A stretch of DNA of 64,000 nucleotides from Nitrospira sp. (GCA_030123625.1 CP126121.1:846179-910178); one strand, 5' to 3'. Counted from the first letter of the stretch, positions 47,772-57,875 are shown. A program made the numbers and translations. The notes: generated by a model not told the origin, from the letters alone.

Positions 47772-48380
47772 TCACTTCCAGGCTCCGAAGTTCTTGATTA
47801 ATTGTAACCCGACTCCCTGGCTCTTCTCCGGATGGAACTGGCATGCCACCACATTGTCCTTCCAGATACTGGACGTGAAGGGGATGCGGTACGTCGTGGT
47901 CGTGGCCGTAATTTGCTTGTCATGTGGCTCCACGAAAAAGGAATGCACAAAATAACAATAGGATCCGTCGGCTATGTCTTTGAACAACGGACAGCGGCTT
48001 TGGATGTTGACCTGATTCCATCCGATGTGTGGGACCTTGAACCCCTGCCCCTTTGAGAAGGCTCGAACTTTACCGGGGAAAATGTCGAGGCCTTTATGCA
48101 TTCCGAACTCTTCACTTTCCGTAAACAACAGCTGGAATCCCAGACAGATTCCCAAAAACGGCTTCCCCGATTGAATGGCAGCCTTGAGGGGCTCGATCAA
48201 CGCATATCGTCTCAAGTTTGACATACAATCACCGAACGCTCCGACTCCCGGCAAGACCACATGGCTGGCATTTTGAATCGTCGCTGCATCGCGCGTGACC
48301 ATCGCCTGATGTCCCACGGCGTCAAAGGCTTTGGAGACACTGCGAAGGTTTCCCATTCCATAGTCAATAATGGCAATCAT
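47772..48380 (-). CDS. hisH: Imidazole glycerol phosphate synthase glutamine amidotransferase subunit
   Basis: A 202-residue class I glutamine amidotransferase that supplies ammonia to HisF. The nucleophile Cys is in FLGICLGFQLLF. The His-Glu pair is VVACQFHPEKSQGVGLQL. The ATG at 48380 opens MIAIIDYGMGNLRSVSKAF, the family start. It is the first gene of the second histidine block and is divergent from mntA. Confidence 0.95.
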   Translation of the reverse strand: MIAIIDYGMGNLRSVSKAFDAVGHQAMVTRDAATIQNASHVVLPGVGAFGDCMSNLRRYALIEPLKAAIQSGKPFLGICLGFQLLFTESEEFGMHKGLDIFPGKVRAFSKGQGFKVPHIGWNQVNIQSRCPLFKDIADGSYCYFVHSFFVEPHDKQITATTTTYRIPFTSSIWKDNVVACQFHPEKSQGVGLQLIKNFGAWK

Positions 48381-48499
48381 AGGTTCTCCGCACTTAGGGA
48401 GTTGTAACAATACCGCAACTGGAAGGTTCCTGCCACTAGCATCTCTGTCGCCATACTCCATGGTGGAGACTCCCCTGTGCGTCGTTTTGGTCTTGCAAT

Positions 48500-48529
48500 T
48501 GACAGGGGTAAGACTGAACCAGTAGCCTG
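48500..48529 (+). promoter_or_regulatory. Possible promoter of the mntA-hepT module
   Basis: A perfect -35 TTGACA (48500-48505) is followed after 18 bases by TAGCCT (48524-48529), a weak -10. Transcription would begin about 20 bases before the mntA ATG. Confidence 0.35.
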
Positions 48530-48554
48530 AGCAAGTCCAAAGAGAGTACGTAGC

Positions 48555-48950
48555 ATGAATGATAACTTGCTAATTGAGTTCACCCGACAAAGGATCCCTG
48601 ACCTCATTGCTCTGTATCGATTCGGCTCGCAGGCGAAAGGAAGCGCACGTCCAGAGAGTGATGTGGATCTCGCGGTGCTCGCGCATCATCCCATTTCTGC
48701 CTTCAGCCTATTTGAACTCGCCCAGGAATTAGCCGCGCAACTGCACCGTGATGTGGATCTCCTGGACCTTAGCGCCGCATCCACCGTAATGCGCATGCAG
48801 GTAATTTCGACCGGAAAGTGTCTTGCCGCACCGGATGAAGCAGCTCGTCGAGAATTCGAAATGTATACCTATTCACACTATGCCAGGCTCAACGAAGAAC
48901 GGCGTGACATTTTAAAAAGGATCAGTGCGAGTGGATCGGTCTATGGCTGA
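48555..48950 (+). CDS. MntA-type nucleotidyltransferase, antitoxin of a HepT/MntA module
   Basis: A 131-residue minimal nucleotidyltransferase. The catalytic pattern is FGSQAKGSARPESDVDLAV, i.e. GS followed by ten residues and DxD. Members of this family inactivate the HepT ribonuclease by adding AMP units to a tyrosine. The ATG 48555 follows a weak GAGAG. It overlaps hepT by eight bases (ATGGCTGA). The pair lies on the plus strand between hisH and hisB. Confidence 0.88.
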   Translation: MNDNLLIEFTRQRIPDLIALYRFGSQAKGSARPESDVDLAVLAHHPISAFSLFELAQELAAQLHRDVDLLDLSAASTVMRMQVISTGKCLAAPDEAARREFEMYTYSHYARLNEERRDILKRISASGSVYG

Positions 48951-49356
48951 CGATGTGATTCTCAATAAGGCCGCCAGCATCGAGCGATGTCTTCATCGCA
49001 TTGAAGAAGAATATGCAGACAATGAACAGAACCTCGTTGAGAATCAAACGAAGCAAGATGCGATCGTTCTTAATCTTCAGCGGGCCTGTGAAACAGTCAT
49101 CGACCTGGCTATGTATGTGGTGAGTCAGCGGAAGCTCGGTGTGCCTCAGGACAGTCGGGATGCTTTTTCACTGCTACAAACCGCCGGCATTCTTCCCGCT
49201 GACCTCGCTCAGCATATGCAACGAATGGTCGGCTTCCGCAACGTGGCCATTCATGAATATACCCGCCTCAACCTGGACATGGTTCGAATCATCATCACCA
49301 AGCAATTAGACGATTTCCGTACATTCTCGTCGACTATCGTAAAGGCGTGTGCCTAA
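48943..49356 (+). CDS. HepT-like ribonuclease (DUF86 toxin)
   Basis: A 137-residue helical HEPN-type RNase. The active motif RNVAIHEY fits R-x4-H-x-Y, where the Tyr is the AMPylation target of MntA. ATG 48943 overlaps the mntA stop. GTG at 48925 is also in frame but less likely. With MntA it forms a complete, apparently intact toxin-antitoxin pair. Confidence 0.88.
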   Translation: MADDVILNKAASIERCLHRIEEEYADNEQNLVENQTKQDAIVLNLQRACETVIDLAMYVVSQRKLGVPQDSRDAFSLLQTAGILPADLAQHMQRMVGFRNVAIHEYTRLNLDMVRIIITKQLDDFRTFSSTIVKACA

Positions 49357-49475
49357 CCCGTTCTCGTGCCGATTAAAAGACTGAGATGCGAGTTGCATAC
49401 AAAAAAAGTATGAATTGAGGTTCGTTATCTCAGGGCAGGCTCGTCTTGACCCTCGTCACGGTGAGAACCAGGACG

Positions 49476-50084
49476 CTACAGCATTCCCTTGGTCGAAAGC
49501 ACTTTCCCCGCCAACCGTTCTTCCAGCATCGTCGCATGATCGAGCGCCTTGGCAAGCGCTTTGAAGATGGCCTCCATAATGTGATGAGGATTACGGCCAT
49601 AAAGCAGATTCACGTGCAGGTTCAGACCTCCGTGGGTGACGAAAGCCTGAAAGAAATCTTCGAAGAGACCGAGATCGAAGGCTTTGATTTTCCGATCCGG
49701 CAATGTCACGTGGTAAACAAGGAATGGACGTCCGCTGAGGTCCACGGTGACCTGGGCCAGTGTTTCATCGAGAGGCGCCGAGGCAAACCCGAATCTTTTG
49801 ATACCCGCCTTTTCACCCAATGCCTGGTGCAAGGCCTTCCCCATCACAATCCCGACATCCTCCACCGTGTGATGTTCATCGATGTCGAGGTCGCCCTTCG
49901 CTTGGACGGTCAGATCAAAAAATCCATGTTTGGTGAGCAGCTCCAGCATATGGTCGAAAAACCGGATGCCGGTGTCGATCTTCCCCTGCCCGCTGCCGTC
50001 CAAGGTCCACTCGACACGGATATCGGTTTCTTTGGTGGTTCGCTGGACATTCGCCTGGCGTGGAGCGGATCCGTTCTTCTTCAT
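49476..50084 (-). CDS. hisB: Imidazoleglycerol-phosphate dehydratase
   Basis: A 202-residue monofunctional dehydratase with manganese-binding His motifs FFDHMLELLTKHG and DIDEHHTVEDVGI. No histidinol phosphatase domain is fused. Its ATG overlaps the hisD stop by four bases. The last gene of the upstream histidine block before the inserted toxin-antitoxin pair. Confidence 0.96.
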   Translation of the reverse strand: MKKNGSAPRQANVQRTTKETDIRVEWTLDGSGQGKIDTGIRFFDHMLELLTKHGFFDLTVQAKGDLDIDEHHTVEDVGIVMGKALHQALGEKAGIKRFGFASAPLDETLAQVTVDLSGRPFLVYHVTLPDRKIKAFDLGLFEDFFQAFVTHGGLNLHVNLLYGRNPHHIMEAIFKALAKALDHATMLEERLAGKVLSTKGML

Positions 50085-51364
50085 GAAAACCTGCTCAGTG
50101 CGGATTTGGCATGCGCATCAAACCCCTCAATCTGCGCCAGTCGAACCAACGGATCTTTGATCCTGGCCAATTCTTGTTTTGTGTAGTGCACGATGTTGCT
50201 GACCTTTACATAGTCATTGACGGACAGCGGGGAAAAGAAACGCGCGGTTCCTCCGGTCGGCAGAACGTGATTCGGTCCCGCGACGTAATCGGCCACCGCC
50301 GGTGGCGTATAGCGACCCAAGAAGAGCGCTCCAGCATGGCGAATCTTCTCCAAATAGTCGAACGGATTATCCACCGAGAGCGTCAAATGTTCTGCCGCGA
50401 TTTCGTTGGCGACCTCGATGGCTTCATCCATAGTGGACACGACGAACGCTACCGAATGCCGCGCAATTGATTTTGAGGCGATCTTTCCTCGCTGAAGCCC
50501 TCTGAGTTGATCCTCAATCAACTTGGACACATCCTTGGCCAATCGCTCAGACGTCGTGACGAGGAATACTTGTGCATCCTCGTCATGCTCGGCTTCACAG
50601 AGCAAGTCGGCGGCCACATGTGCCGGTTTGGCATCATTATCGGCCACGACCAATAATTCGCTGGGACCGGCAACCATATCAATCCCGACAGTACCATACA
50701 GTAGTCGCTTCGCTGTGGCCACATAGATATTCCCTGGTCCGACGATCTTGTCGACCCGCCCGATGGTTTTCGTCCCATAAGCAAGTGCCGCTACTGCCTG
50801 AACGCCGCCAATGCGATAAATCTCCGTGACCCCGGCAATATCGGCTGCGACCAGCAAATAGGGATTAATTGCGTCCTTCTGGGGCGGGGTGACCATCACA
50901 ATCCGTGGGACGCCGGCTACCTTGGCTGGAATCGCACACATCAGCACGGAAGAAGGGTAGACGGCTTTTCCTCCAGGCACATACACGCCGACGGCGTCGA
51001 CCGGTCCGACAACCTGACCCAGCGTGGCATCTCCATCCTGATACATCCATGTTTTCGTCCGTTGCCGCTCATGGAACAACGTCACCCGCTGAGCTGCCAG
51101 CCGCAATGCATCGCCCTCGTCCTTTCTGATATGGAAGTAAGCATTCTTGATCTCCTCCGAAGTGACACGTAACGCTTCGGCCTTCAGGACCACTTTATCG
51201 AATTGCGCGGTGTATCGAAGGACGGCCTTGTCGCCGCCCCGCTCGACGGCTTGCAGAATTGTGCGTACGGTTTTTTCAACGACCTCGCCGGTCGCGCGAC
51301 CTCGAAACGCAGCTTTTTTCAAGGACGGAAAAAAGCTGCGATCTGCCTGTGTGACAATTTTCAT
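50081..51364 (-). CDS. hisD: Histidinol dehydrogenase
   Basis: A 427-residue zinc, NAD-dependent enzyme that carries out the last two oxidations to histidine. VGPGNIYVATAKRLLYGTVG and DMVAGPSELLVVAD hold substrate and NAD contacts, and the histidine zinc ligands are in the central and C-terminal parts. Its start overlaps hisG and its stop overlaps hisB, giving a tight hisG-hisD-hisB unit. Confidence 0.96.
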   Translation of the reverse strand: MKIVTQADRSFFPSLKKAAFRGRATGEVVEKTVRTILQAVERGGDKAVLRYTAQFDKVVLKAEALRVTSEEIKNAYFHIRKDEGDALRLAAQRVTLFHERQRTKTWMYQDGDATLGQVVGPVDAVGVYVPGGKAVYPSSVLMCAIPAKVAGVPRIVMVTPPQKDAINPYLLVAADIAGVTEIYRIGGVQAVAALAYGTKTIGRVDKIVGPGNIYVATAKRLLYGTVGIDMVAGPSELLVVADNDAKPAHVAADLLCEAEHDEDAQVFLVTTSERLAKDVSKLIEDQLRGLQRGKIASKSIARHSVAFVVSTMDEAIEVANEIAAEHLTLSVDNPFDYLEKIRHAGALFLGRYTPPAVADYVAGPNHVLPTGGTARFFSPLSVNDYVKVSNIVHYTKQELARIKDPLVRLAQIEGFDAHAKSALSRFS

Positions 51365-52059
51365 GGGAAAACCATCTTTTTCCTGCGTGTGCCTACAGCC
51401 GACGGGCGACCATTGCCGGATAGGGCACGCTGGTTCCGTACCGCTGCTCGGAGCTTGCGAATCAACTCCATCAGGGGTTCTTGCTTGAGTCGAAGGCTGG
51501 CCCGATTGACGATGAAACGAGCCGTCGATTGGGCGATGACTTCACGCTCGACAAGGTCATGCGCTTTGAGAGTGCTGCCGGTTTCGACCAAATCGACGAT
51601 CCGATCCGCCAATCCCACTACCGGAGCTAATTCAATAGAGCCGTATAACTTGATGATCTCGACCGGAATGCCGCGCGCATTGAAATAGCGCTCACTGATG
51701 CGGGGATATTTCGTCGCGATACGAATCTTGGACGACAACCGATCATTGTGGTCCTCTCCCCGAAGCGAGGCGAGGGAGATTCTACACGCTCCGAAGCCTA
51801 AATCCAATGGTTCGTATACGTCACTCTCTTGCTCCATTAAGACGTCTTTCCCAACGATGCCGGCATCCGCCCCCCCATACTCTACATAAGTCGGCACATC
51901 GCTGGAACGAACGATGAGAAAGGTCATGTCATTCTCGGGACTGACAAATATCAGTCGGCGACTATCCGCGGACAATCCGGCAATTTTATAGCCGGCTCGT
52001 CGGAAGAGATCTAGTGCGGACTCTATAAGTTTTCCTTTTGACAGGGCGATCGTCAGCAT
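51361..52059 (-). CDS. hisG: ATP phosphoribosyltransferase, short form
   Basis: A 232-residue HisG that starts histidine synthesis by joining ATP and PRPP. It begins MLTIALSKGKLIESALDLF, has EYGGADAGIVGKDVL and lacks the C-terminal regulatory ACT-like domain of the long form. The short form needs HisZ as a regulatory partner. No hisZ is in the window. The C-terminus after about residue 205 is basic and has no family counterpart. ATG is 9 bases after murA. Confidence 0.93.
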   Translation of the reverse strand: MLTIALSKGKLIESALDLFRRAGYKIAGLSADSRRLIFVSPENDMTFLIVRSSDVPTYVEYGGADAGIVGKDVLMEQESDVYEPLDLGFGACRISLASLRGEDHNDRLSSKIRIATKYPRISERYFNARGIPVEIIKLYGSIELAPVVGLADRIVDLVETGSTLKAHDLVEREVIAQSTARFIVNRASLRLKQEPLMELIRKLRAAVRNQRALSGNGRPSAVGTRRKKMVFP

Positions 52060-52068
52060 AGGCTGCCC

Positions 52069-53337
52069 TTAGTGCATAGTCGCCGTCGCCCGTCGGCGCC
52101 GAACGTCGGCTCCTAAGGCTTGTAATTTCTCTTCGATCCGCTCATATCCTCGATCAAGATGATAGACGCGTTGAACCTGAGTCATTCCTTCTGCAGCCAA
52201 ACCCGCGACAATCAGACCGGCACTGGCACGGAGGTCGGATGCCATGACCGGAGCACCGGTGAGTTTCGTGCATCCGGTCACCACCAATCGATTACTTTCC
52301 ACGCGAATATCGGCTCCCATTCGTCGTAATTCTTCAACATGCATAAACCGGCTCTCGAACACAGTTTCGGTTATGACACTCGTGCCTTCGGCCAGGCTCA
52401 TCAACGCAACCATCTGCGCTTGCATGTCGGTGGGAAACCCTGGGAAAGGCAAGGTTCTGAGGTCGGTTCCTTTCAGCTTGTCCGGCATGGTCAGACGCAC
52501 CGTGTCTTTTTCCTCCCGCACATCGGCCCCCGCTTCACGCAACTTCATCAGGACGGCTTCAAGGTGGCTTGGACGACAGTGTGTCGCAGTCACATCCCCA
52601 CGAGTGACGGCCCCTGCGGCCAAATACGTACCGGCCTCAATACGATCTGGGATCACTTCGTGGTCTCCACCATGCAGCTCGCGTACTCCTTCTATCGTGA
52701 TTACGTCGGTTCCTGCTCCATGAACCCGCGCGCCACGCTTGACGAGAAAATCGGCTAGATCTACGATTTCAGGCTCCTTGGCCGCATTTTCCAGCATGGT
52801 CACTCCTTCTGCAAGTGACGCTGCCATCATGAGGTTTTCGGTACCGGTCACCGTCGGTGTATCACAATAAATACGCGCACCACTCAATCGTTTCGCCTTG
52901 GCCGTGATATAGCCGTGCTCGATAGAGATCTCAGCCCCTAGTTTTGACAATCCCGTTAAATGGAGGTTCACCGGTCTGGAGCCGATCGCACAGCCTCCGG
53001 GGAGAGAGACTTTGGCCTCCCCCCAACGGGCAACCAACGGGCCAAGGACCAAAACTGACGCTCGCATCGTCTTGACGAGATCATAAGGAGCCTCCGTCGA
53101 TGCGATCGCATCGACCTGAATAACCGCTCGGTTACCCTCATGTGACACTTTCGCCCCAAGAATTCCTAAGAGTTTTCCCATCGTGAGAACATCAACGACT
53201 CTAGGAACATTCGTGATGATACATTCCCCGCCACTCAGAATAGTCGAGGCCAAGATCGGAAGAGCGGAATTTTTCGCACCGCTGATGCGAACTTCCCCGG
53301 CGAGTCTATTGCCGCCGTTGATGAGAATTTCATCCAT
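52069..53337 (-). CDS. murA: UDP-N-acetylglucosamine 1-carboxyvinyltransferase
   Basis: A 422-residue enzyme that adds enolpyruvate to UDP-GlcNAc, the first committed step of peptidoglycan synthesis. The catalytic Cys is in [16 protein letters not shown]. The N-terminus [20 protein letters not shown] and the C-terminal [15 protein letters not shown] are typical. The active Cys predicts fosfomycin sensitivity. It follows prmC by nine bases. Confidence 0.96.
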   Translation of the reverse strand: MDEILINGGNRLAGEVRISGAKNSALPILASTILSGGECIITNVPRVVDVLTMGKLLGILGAKVSHEGNRAVIQVDAIASTEAPYDLVKTMRASVLVLGPLVARWGEAKVSLPGGCAIGSRPVNLHLTGLSKLGAEISIEHGYITAKAKRLSGARIYCDTPTVTGTENLMMAASLAEGVTMLENAAKEPEIVDLADFLVKRGARVHGAGTDVITIEGVRELHGGDHEVIPDRIEAGTYLAAGAVTRGDVTATHCRPSHLEAVLMKLREAGADVREEKDTVRLTMPDKLKGTDLRTLPFPGFPTDMQAQMVALMSLAEGTSVITETVFESRFMHVEELRRMGADIRVESNRLVVTGCTKLTGAPVMASDLRASAGLIVAGLAAEGMTQVQRVYHLDRGYERIEEKLQALGADVRRRRATATMH

Positions 53338-53346
53338 GCCGTGGTC

Positions 53347-54237
53347 CTAACCTGCTTGCCGCACGATCATCACCCGTTCGATACCGGCCTCATCTTTGAC
53401 GGTTTGGAGCCCTGTGTAGCCTCCGATGTGTTCCGCCGCCTGTCGCACACGGGAAGCTTGGTCCTGACCAAGTTCCATGACGAGCAACCCACCGGGCACG
53501 AGGAATTGCCGTGCATCGCGGAGCAATCGTTCATGGAACTCCGTTCCGCTCTGCCCGGCCACCAATGCCAGCCGCGGTTCAAAATCCCGAACCTCCGGCT
53601 GCAAACCGTTCCAGTTTCCTTCAGCGATGTACGGAGGGTTGGATACGATCGCATCCACAGCCCCGACCAATTTACACTCGTGCAAGGGAGATAAAAGATC
53701 CCCCTCCTTCCAAGTAATCTTGTCGCTCACTCCATGCCGCTTTGCGTTCTCTTTTGCGACAGTCAATGCGTTCCCAGAACAGTCCAAGGCAAAAATCCGC
53801 ATGCCGCTCAGGACGGTCGCCAACGTGATTGCCACACAACCGGAACCTGTTCCCACATCGACCAACACGGCGCCTTCCGAAAACCCACCCTCTCTGAGAA
53901 CCTCTTGAACAAGAAGTTCGGTTTCAGGCCGAGGAATCAACACCGCCGAATTCACATGAAAGTCGAGGCCGCAAAATTCCTGGGTTTCCAAGATATATTG
54001 CAGCGGTTCACGCGCCCTTCGCCTCGATATGACCGATTCGGCACGGGCGAGTCCTTCACCCGACACCACTTGGTCCTTCCGACTAACCAATTCGTGATGT
54101 TTCATCCCCAATGCGTAGGCCAATAACCAGAGCGTCTCTTGAGGCACATTTGTCGATCCAGATGTATCCAAAGCCCGTTGGGCCCACGTGATCAGCATGC
54201 CAATCGTCTTGGGATCTGCAGTAATAGGGGGGGGCAT
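53347..54237 (-). CDS. prmC: Peptide chain release factor N5-glutamine methyltransferase
   Basis: A 296-residue SAM-dependent methyltransferase that methylates the Gln of the GGQ motif in release factors. SAM-binding motif is VLVDVGTGSGCVAITLA and the catalytic NPPY is in IVSNPPYIAEGNWNG. It follows prfA by two bases, so enzyme and substrate are co-expressed. Confidence 0.96.
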   Translation of the reverse strand: MPPPITADPKTIGMLITWAQRALDTSGSTNVPQETLWLLAYALGMKHHELVSRKDQVVSGEGLARAESVISRRRAREPLQYILETQEFCGLDFHVNSAVLIPRPETELLVQEVLREGGFSEGAVLVDVGTGSGCVAITLATVLSGMRIFALDCSGNALTVAKENAKRHGVSDKITWKEGDLLSPLHECKLVGAVDAIVSNPPYIAEGNWNGLQPEVRDFEPRLALVAGQSGTEFHERLLRDARQFLVPGGLLVMELGQDQASRVRQAAEHIGGYTGLQTVKDEAGIERVMIVRQAG

Positions 54238-54239
54238 TG

Positions 54240-55319
54240 TTACACTTTGGCGGTTTCGGCCTGCTGTTGTTGTGCCTTCAACGCTTGAACGATCTCGTCA
54301 AGATCGCCTTCCATCACCAATTCCAGCTTGTGAAGCGTCATGCCGACCCGGTGATCCGTGACTCGATTCTGTGGGAAATTGTAGGTTCGAATTTTCTCGC
54401 TTCGCTCTCCGGTCCCCACCTGAGACTTTCTGCTCTGCGCGACCTCCGCTTCTTGCTTTTCCCGTTCAGCCTCGACAATTCGGGCACGCAAAGTCCGCAT
54501 GGCTTTGGTCCGATTTTTCAGCTGAGACCGCTCATCCTGGCATGTCACGACCACACCCGTCGGCAGATGCGTAATACGAACGGCCGAATAGGTGGTATTC
54601 ACACTCTGACCACCGGCTCCAGACGAGCAAAACGTGTCGATCCGCAAATCCTTCTGATCAATCTGCACATCCACTTCGTCGACTTCCGGCATGATCGCCA
54701 CCGTCACGGTGGACGTGTGAATGCGACCGCTCGCTTCAGTAACCGGGACCCGCTGTACGCGATGAACGCCGGCTTCATACTTGAAATGACTGTAGGCTCC
54801 CTTGCCTTCAATTAATGCGACAATGTTCTTATAGCCTCCGATGCCGGTTTCCGACGCCTCGACCGTATCGACCTTAAATCCTTTCTTTTCTGCGTACTTG
54901 ACGTACAGGCGAAATAGCTCTCCGGCAAACAAGCCGGCCTCGTCTCCGCCGGTCCCAGCTCGAATTTCCAGCACCAGACTCTTCTCGTCCCTGGGGTCCC
55001 TGGGAATCAAGAATTCCCTGACTTGCTCCTCAATTTCCGTCTGCTGTCGCTCCAACTCGGCTTTTTCCTCCGCCGCGAGCTTGTGCAACTCACTGCCGGC
55101 CGCCGGGTCGGCGAGAATCCCCATCGCATCGTCCAGCTGCTTCGAGTATTCACGGTAGGCTCCAAAGAGCCTGGCTGCTGGTTCCAGGTCGGTCCGTTCC
55201 TTACTCAGTTTATGCAACAAGGTTGGTTGGGTCGCGACAGACGGATCCATGAGCTGATCGGTCAACTCCTGAAACCGTGATGCGAGGCTCTCCCATTTCT
55301 TGAACAAGACCGCTTCCAT
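54240..55319 (-). CDS. prfA: Peptide chain release factor 1
   Basis: A 359-residue class I release factor reading UAA and UAG. The tripeptide anticodon is PVT in RVPVTEASGRIHTS, as in RF1 (PxT), and the catalytic GGQ is in SSGAGGQSVNTTYSAVR. ATG 55319 is taken because the protein then begins as RF1 does. A longer frame to 55511 crosses the rpmE terminator. It follows rpmE after that terminator. Confidence 0.96.
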   Translation of the reverse strand: MEAVLFKKWESLASRFQELTDQLMDPSVATQPTLLHKLSKERTDLEPAARLFGAYREYSKQLDDAMGILADPAAGSELHKLAAEEKAELERQQTEIEEQVREFLIPRDPRDEKSLVLEIRAGTGGDEAGLFAGELFRLYVKYAEKKGFKVDTVEASETGIGGYKNIVALIEGKGAYSHFKYEAGVHRVQRVPVTEASGRIHTSTVTVAIMPEVDEVDVQIDQKDLRIDTFCSSGAGGQSVNTTYSAVRITHLPTGVVVTCQDERSQLKNRTKAMRTLRARIVEAEREKQEAEVAQSRKSQVGTGERSEKIRTYNFPQNRVTDHRVGMTLHKLELVMEGDLDEIVQALKAQQQQAETAKV

Positions 55320-55360
55320 CGCTTCGTCCTTTGGCCTTCGCAGCCACACCGCTACGACAC

Positions 55361-55396
55361 AAAAAAAGACCCTGCTTCGCACACGAAGCAGGGTCT
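55361..55396 (-). terminator. Intrinsic terminator after rpmE
   Basis: On the minus strand GACCCTGCTTCG (55384-55395) and CGAAGCAGGGTC (55368-55379) form a perfect 12-bp stem with a four-base loop, followed by seven T. This is the clearest intrinsic terminator in the window and would separate rho-rpmE from prfA. Confidence 0.93.
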
Positions 55397-55417
55397 CTCT
55401 TCTACTCAGGTGGTGCG

Positions 55418-55624
55418 CTACTTGCCCTTCTTCGCGTACTTCTTTTTGAACCGCTCCACGCGTCCTTCCGTATCGACGATCTTTTGCGTGCCGGTGAAGA
55501 ACGGATGGCAATTGGAACAGATATCGACGCTGATATCGCCGATGGTGGTGCGCGTCTTAAACGAATTTCCACAGGCGCAGTGAATCGTCGCCTCACGATA
55601 TACCGGATGAATACCCTTCTGCAT
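55418..55624 (-). CDS. rpmE: Ribosomal protein L31, zinc-binding form
   Basis: A 68-residue protein of the large subunit. Cys residues in IHCACGNS and [10 protein letters not shown] are the zinc ligands of the C+ form. It ends with a strongly basic [10 protein letters not shown]. It is 97 bases after rho and is followed by a strong terminator. Confidence 0.97.
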   Translation of the reverse strand: MQKGIHPVYREATIHCACGNSFKTRTTIGDISVDICSNCHPFFTGTQKIVDTEGRVERFKKKYAKKGK

Positions 55625-55721
55625 GACCTACGACTCCTTACCCATGAATTGCAAACTCGATTGGTCCCTTCCCAAGGGCCAACACTTTATCTGAAGGAAG
55701 ACCAAGAAACAAGCACACACA

Positions 55722-56969
55722 TTATCGATTCATCGATTGCAAGAACTCCTGATTGTTTTTGGTGCCTCCGATCTTATCCATGAGAAATTCCATGGCTTCC
55801 ATCGTCCCCAAGGGGCTGAGCACTTTCCGGAGAATCCACATCTTGTTAAGGCGATCCTTATCCACCAACAGTTCTTCCTTTCTCGTCCCGGACTGACTGA
55901 TGTCGATCGCCGGAAACAGGCGCTTATCAGCCAAACGGCGATCCAAATGAACTTCCATGTTACCGGTCCCTTTGAACTCTTCAAAGATGACATCGTCCAT
56001 GCGACTACCGGTATCTACGAGCGCCGTCGCCATAATGGTGAGGCTCCCGCCGTTCTCGATATTGCGAGCAGCTCCAAAGAAGCGTTTCGGCCTCTGTAGC
56101 GCATTGGAATCCAGGCCACCCGAGAGCACCTTGCCGCTGGGCGGCGCAATGGTGTTATAGGCTCGTGCGAGGCGGGTGATACTGTCCAACAGGATGACGA
56201 CGTCTTTTTTGTGTTCGACAAGCCGCTTCGCTTTCTCCAGCACCATTTCCGCCACTTGCGCATGTCGCTGCGCCGGTTCATCAAACGTGGAACTGATAAC
56301 CTCCGCCTTTACCTGTCTCTGCCAGTCGGTGACTTCTTCCGGTCGTTCGTCAATCAACAGAACGATGAGTGTGACTTCTTTGTGATTCTTGAGAATGGCC
56401 CGGGCGATCGCTTGGAGAAGCATCGTCTTACCAGTGCGAGGAGCCGCCACGATCAATCCCCGCTGACCTTTACCAATGGGGGTAGTCAAATCCATAACTC
56501 TCGTACAGTACTCTTCTCGGTCGAATTCCAATTGGATCCGTTCTTCGGGATAGAGCGGAGTCAGGTTATCGAAGAGAATCTTGTCTCGAGCGACCTCCGG
56601 ATCCTCATAGTTGACCTTCTCGACTTTCAGAAGAGCGAAATACCGTTCGCTCTCTTTCGGGGGACGGATCTGCCCCGATACGATATCGCCCGTACGAAGA
56701 TTGAACCGACGAATCTGCGAGGGTGAAATGTAAATGTCGTCGGGGCCTGGTAGATAATTGGAGTCCGGTGCCCGCAAGAAGCCGAATCCGTCTGGAAGAG
56801 TTTCCAGAACACCTTCTCCAAAGACCACGCCGTTTTTTTCGGTCTGGGCCTGGAGGATCGCAAAAATCAGCTCCTGCTTCCTCAAATTGGCGGCCCCTTC
56901 GATTTTCAGCTCACGAGCTACATCATTGAGATCTGCAATCGACTTCTGTTTCAATTCTGCAAGATGCAT
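55722..56969 (-). CDS. rho: Transcription termination factor Rho
   Basis: A 415-residue hexameric RNA helicase. An N-terminal helix bundle and a cold-shock-like RNA-binding domain ([20 protein letters not shown]) come first, then the ATPase with Walker [17 protein letters not shown] and Walker [21 protein letters not shown] at 56969 has GGGGGG upstream. Longer frames to 56993 and 57032 exist. The 5' leader region up to 57458 is long and may contain a Rho-responsive site. Confidence 0.96.
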   Translation of the reverse strand: MHLAELKQKSIADLNDVARELKIEGAANLRKQELIFAILQAQTEKNGVVFGEGVLETLPDGFGFLRAPDSNYLPGPDDIYISPSQIRRFNLRTGDIVSGQIRPPKESERYFALLKVEKVNYEDPEVARDKILFDNLTPLYPEERIQLEFDREEYCTRVMDLTTPIGKGQRGLIVAAPRTGKTMLLQAIARAILKNHKEVTLIVLLIDERPEEVTDWQRQVKAEVISSTFDEPAQRHAQVAEMVLEKAKRLVEHKKDVVILLDSITRLARAYNTIAPPSGKVLSGGLDSNALQRPKRFFGAARNIENGGSLTIMATALVDTGSRMDDVIFEEFKGTGNMEVHLDRRLADKRLFPAIDISQSGTRKEELLVDKDRLNKMWILRKVLSPLGTMEAMEFLMDKIGGTKNNQEFLQSMNR

Positions 56970-57458
56970 CACTTCCCCCCTCGCTACTGACATACAACTC
57001 CTCTCGAGCCTTGGGTTTGTTCCAGAATACACTCGAACTGATTGGCCATGCGAAACGTGCTTTTATCTTGGCGATGAACTTTTGGTCTGTTGGGTTGGAA
57101 TAGCTTGTGGAAGTTCGTTGTCTGCTTCTTCAAATATTATGTAGGGACATACGTCGTCTCGTATTCTCCGAGATCTATAGCCCAAACAAAATCTTTGGTC
57201 GGCCCACTTAAGTCACTTCACTTTCACTGCTGCTAGATTTGATTCGAGACAGGTTCCGGAATTGAATTCTTTGGTGGAGAGAATCAGCCCAGCCTTAGAT
57301 GATGGTCTGATGATACCCAGGCACCGACCGGTTGTCAACTAGCATCTGGAATAATTTATCCTTCTCACGGGTTGTTCCCCGAATTTAAAGTGTGTTACAC
57401 AGATAGCAGTTAACTACCAGTCAAATATACGACGAGTACGTATACTGACGAGGACGAC
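56970..57458. other. Divergent intergenic region upstream of rho
   Basis: About 490 bases between rho (minus) and the DUF2203 gene (plus). No RNA gene, repeat copy or good coding frame was seen. A TATACT about 12 bases before the DUF2203 ATG could be a -10, but no convincing -35 is in place. The rho leader is likely here. Confidence 0.5.
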
Positions 57459-57875
57459 ATGGCACGTGACGAAAACGAAACCAGCCCGGGTAGAGTGTTT
57501 TCGCTCCTTGAAGCGAATCAGCTCATCCCGCAACTCCATTTGCATCTGTCAGCCGTCCGCGAGGGTAAAACCGTCCTTATGCGAACCCGCGAGGAGGTGA
57601 GCAAAGCATCGGCCAATGCTTGTTACGGGGGCGGGACATCAGCGGGCGTACCCTACGTGAAAAGCCTCCAGGACATCAGTGCCAACCTGCATGCCATCCA
57701 TGAGCTGGGTGTCGTTGTAAAAGACGTCGATCTTGGGCTATGCGACTTCCCACACATCCGCGATGGTCGAGTCGTCTACTTGTGCTGGAAACTTGGCGAG
57801 GAAAAAATCCGATGGTGGCACGAAGTCACGTCCGGATACAATGATCGTTGTCCCATCGAAGAAGATCCCGCCTAG
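57459..57875 (+). CDS. DUF2203 family protein
   Basis: A 138-residue cytoplasmic protein. FSLLEANQLIPQLHLHLSAV at the start and LCDFPHIRDGRVVYLCWKLG near the end are hallmarks of DUF2203. WWHEVTSGYNDRCPIEED closes it. No enzyme or binding role is known for the family. GAGGA lies before the ATG. Followed by the YciI gene after about 43 bases. Confidence 0.87.
   Translation: MARDENETSPGRVFSLLEANQLIPQLHLHLSAVREGKTVLMRTREEVSKASANACYGGGTSAGVPYVKSLQDISANLHAIHELGVVVKDVDLGLCDFPHIRDGRVVYLCWKLGEEKIRWWHEVTSGYNDRCPIEEDPA

Noticed and set aside
49390..49420. CATAC-A7-GTATG hairpin after hepT as a terminator
   Set aside because: The stem is only five base pairs and the A run is the loop, not a T tail.
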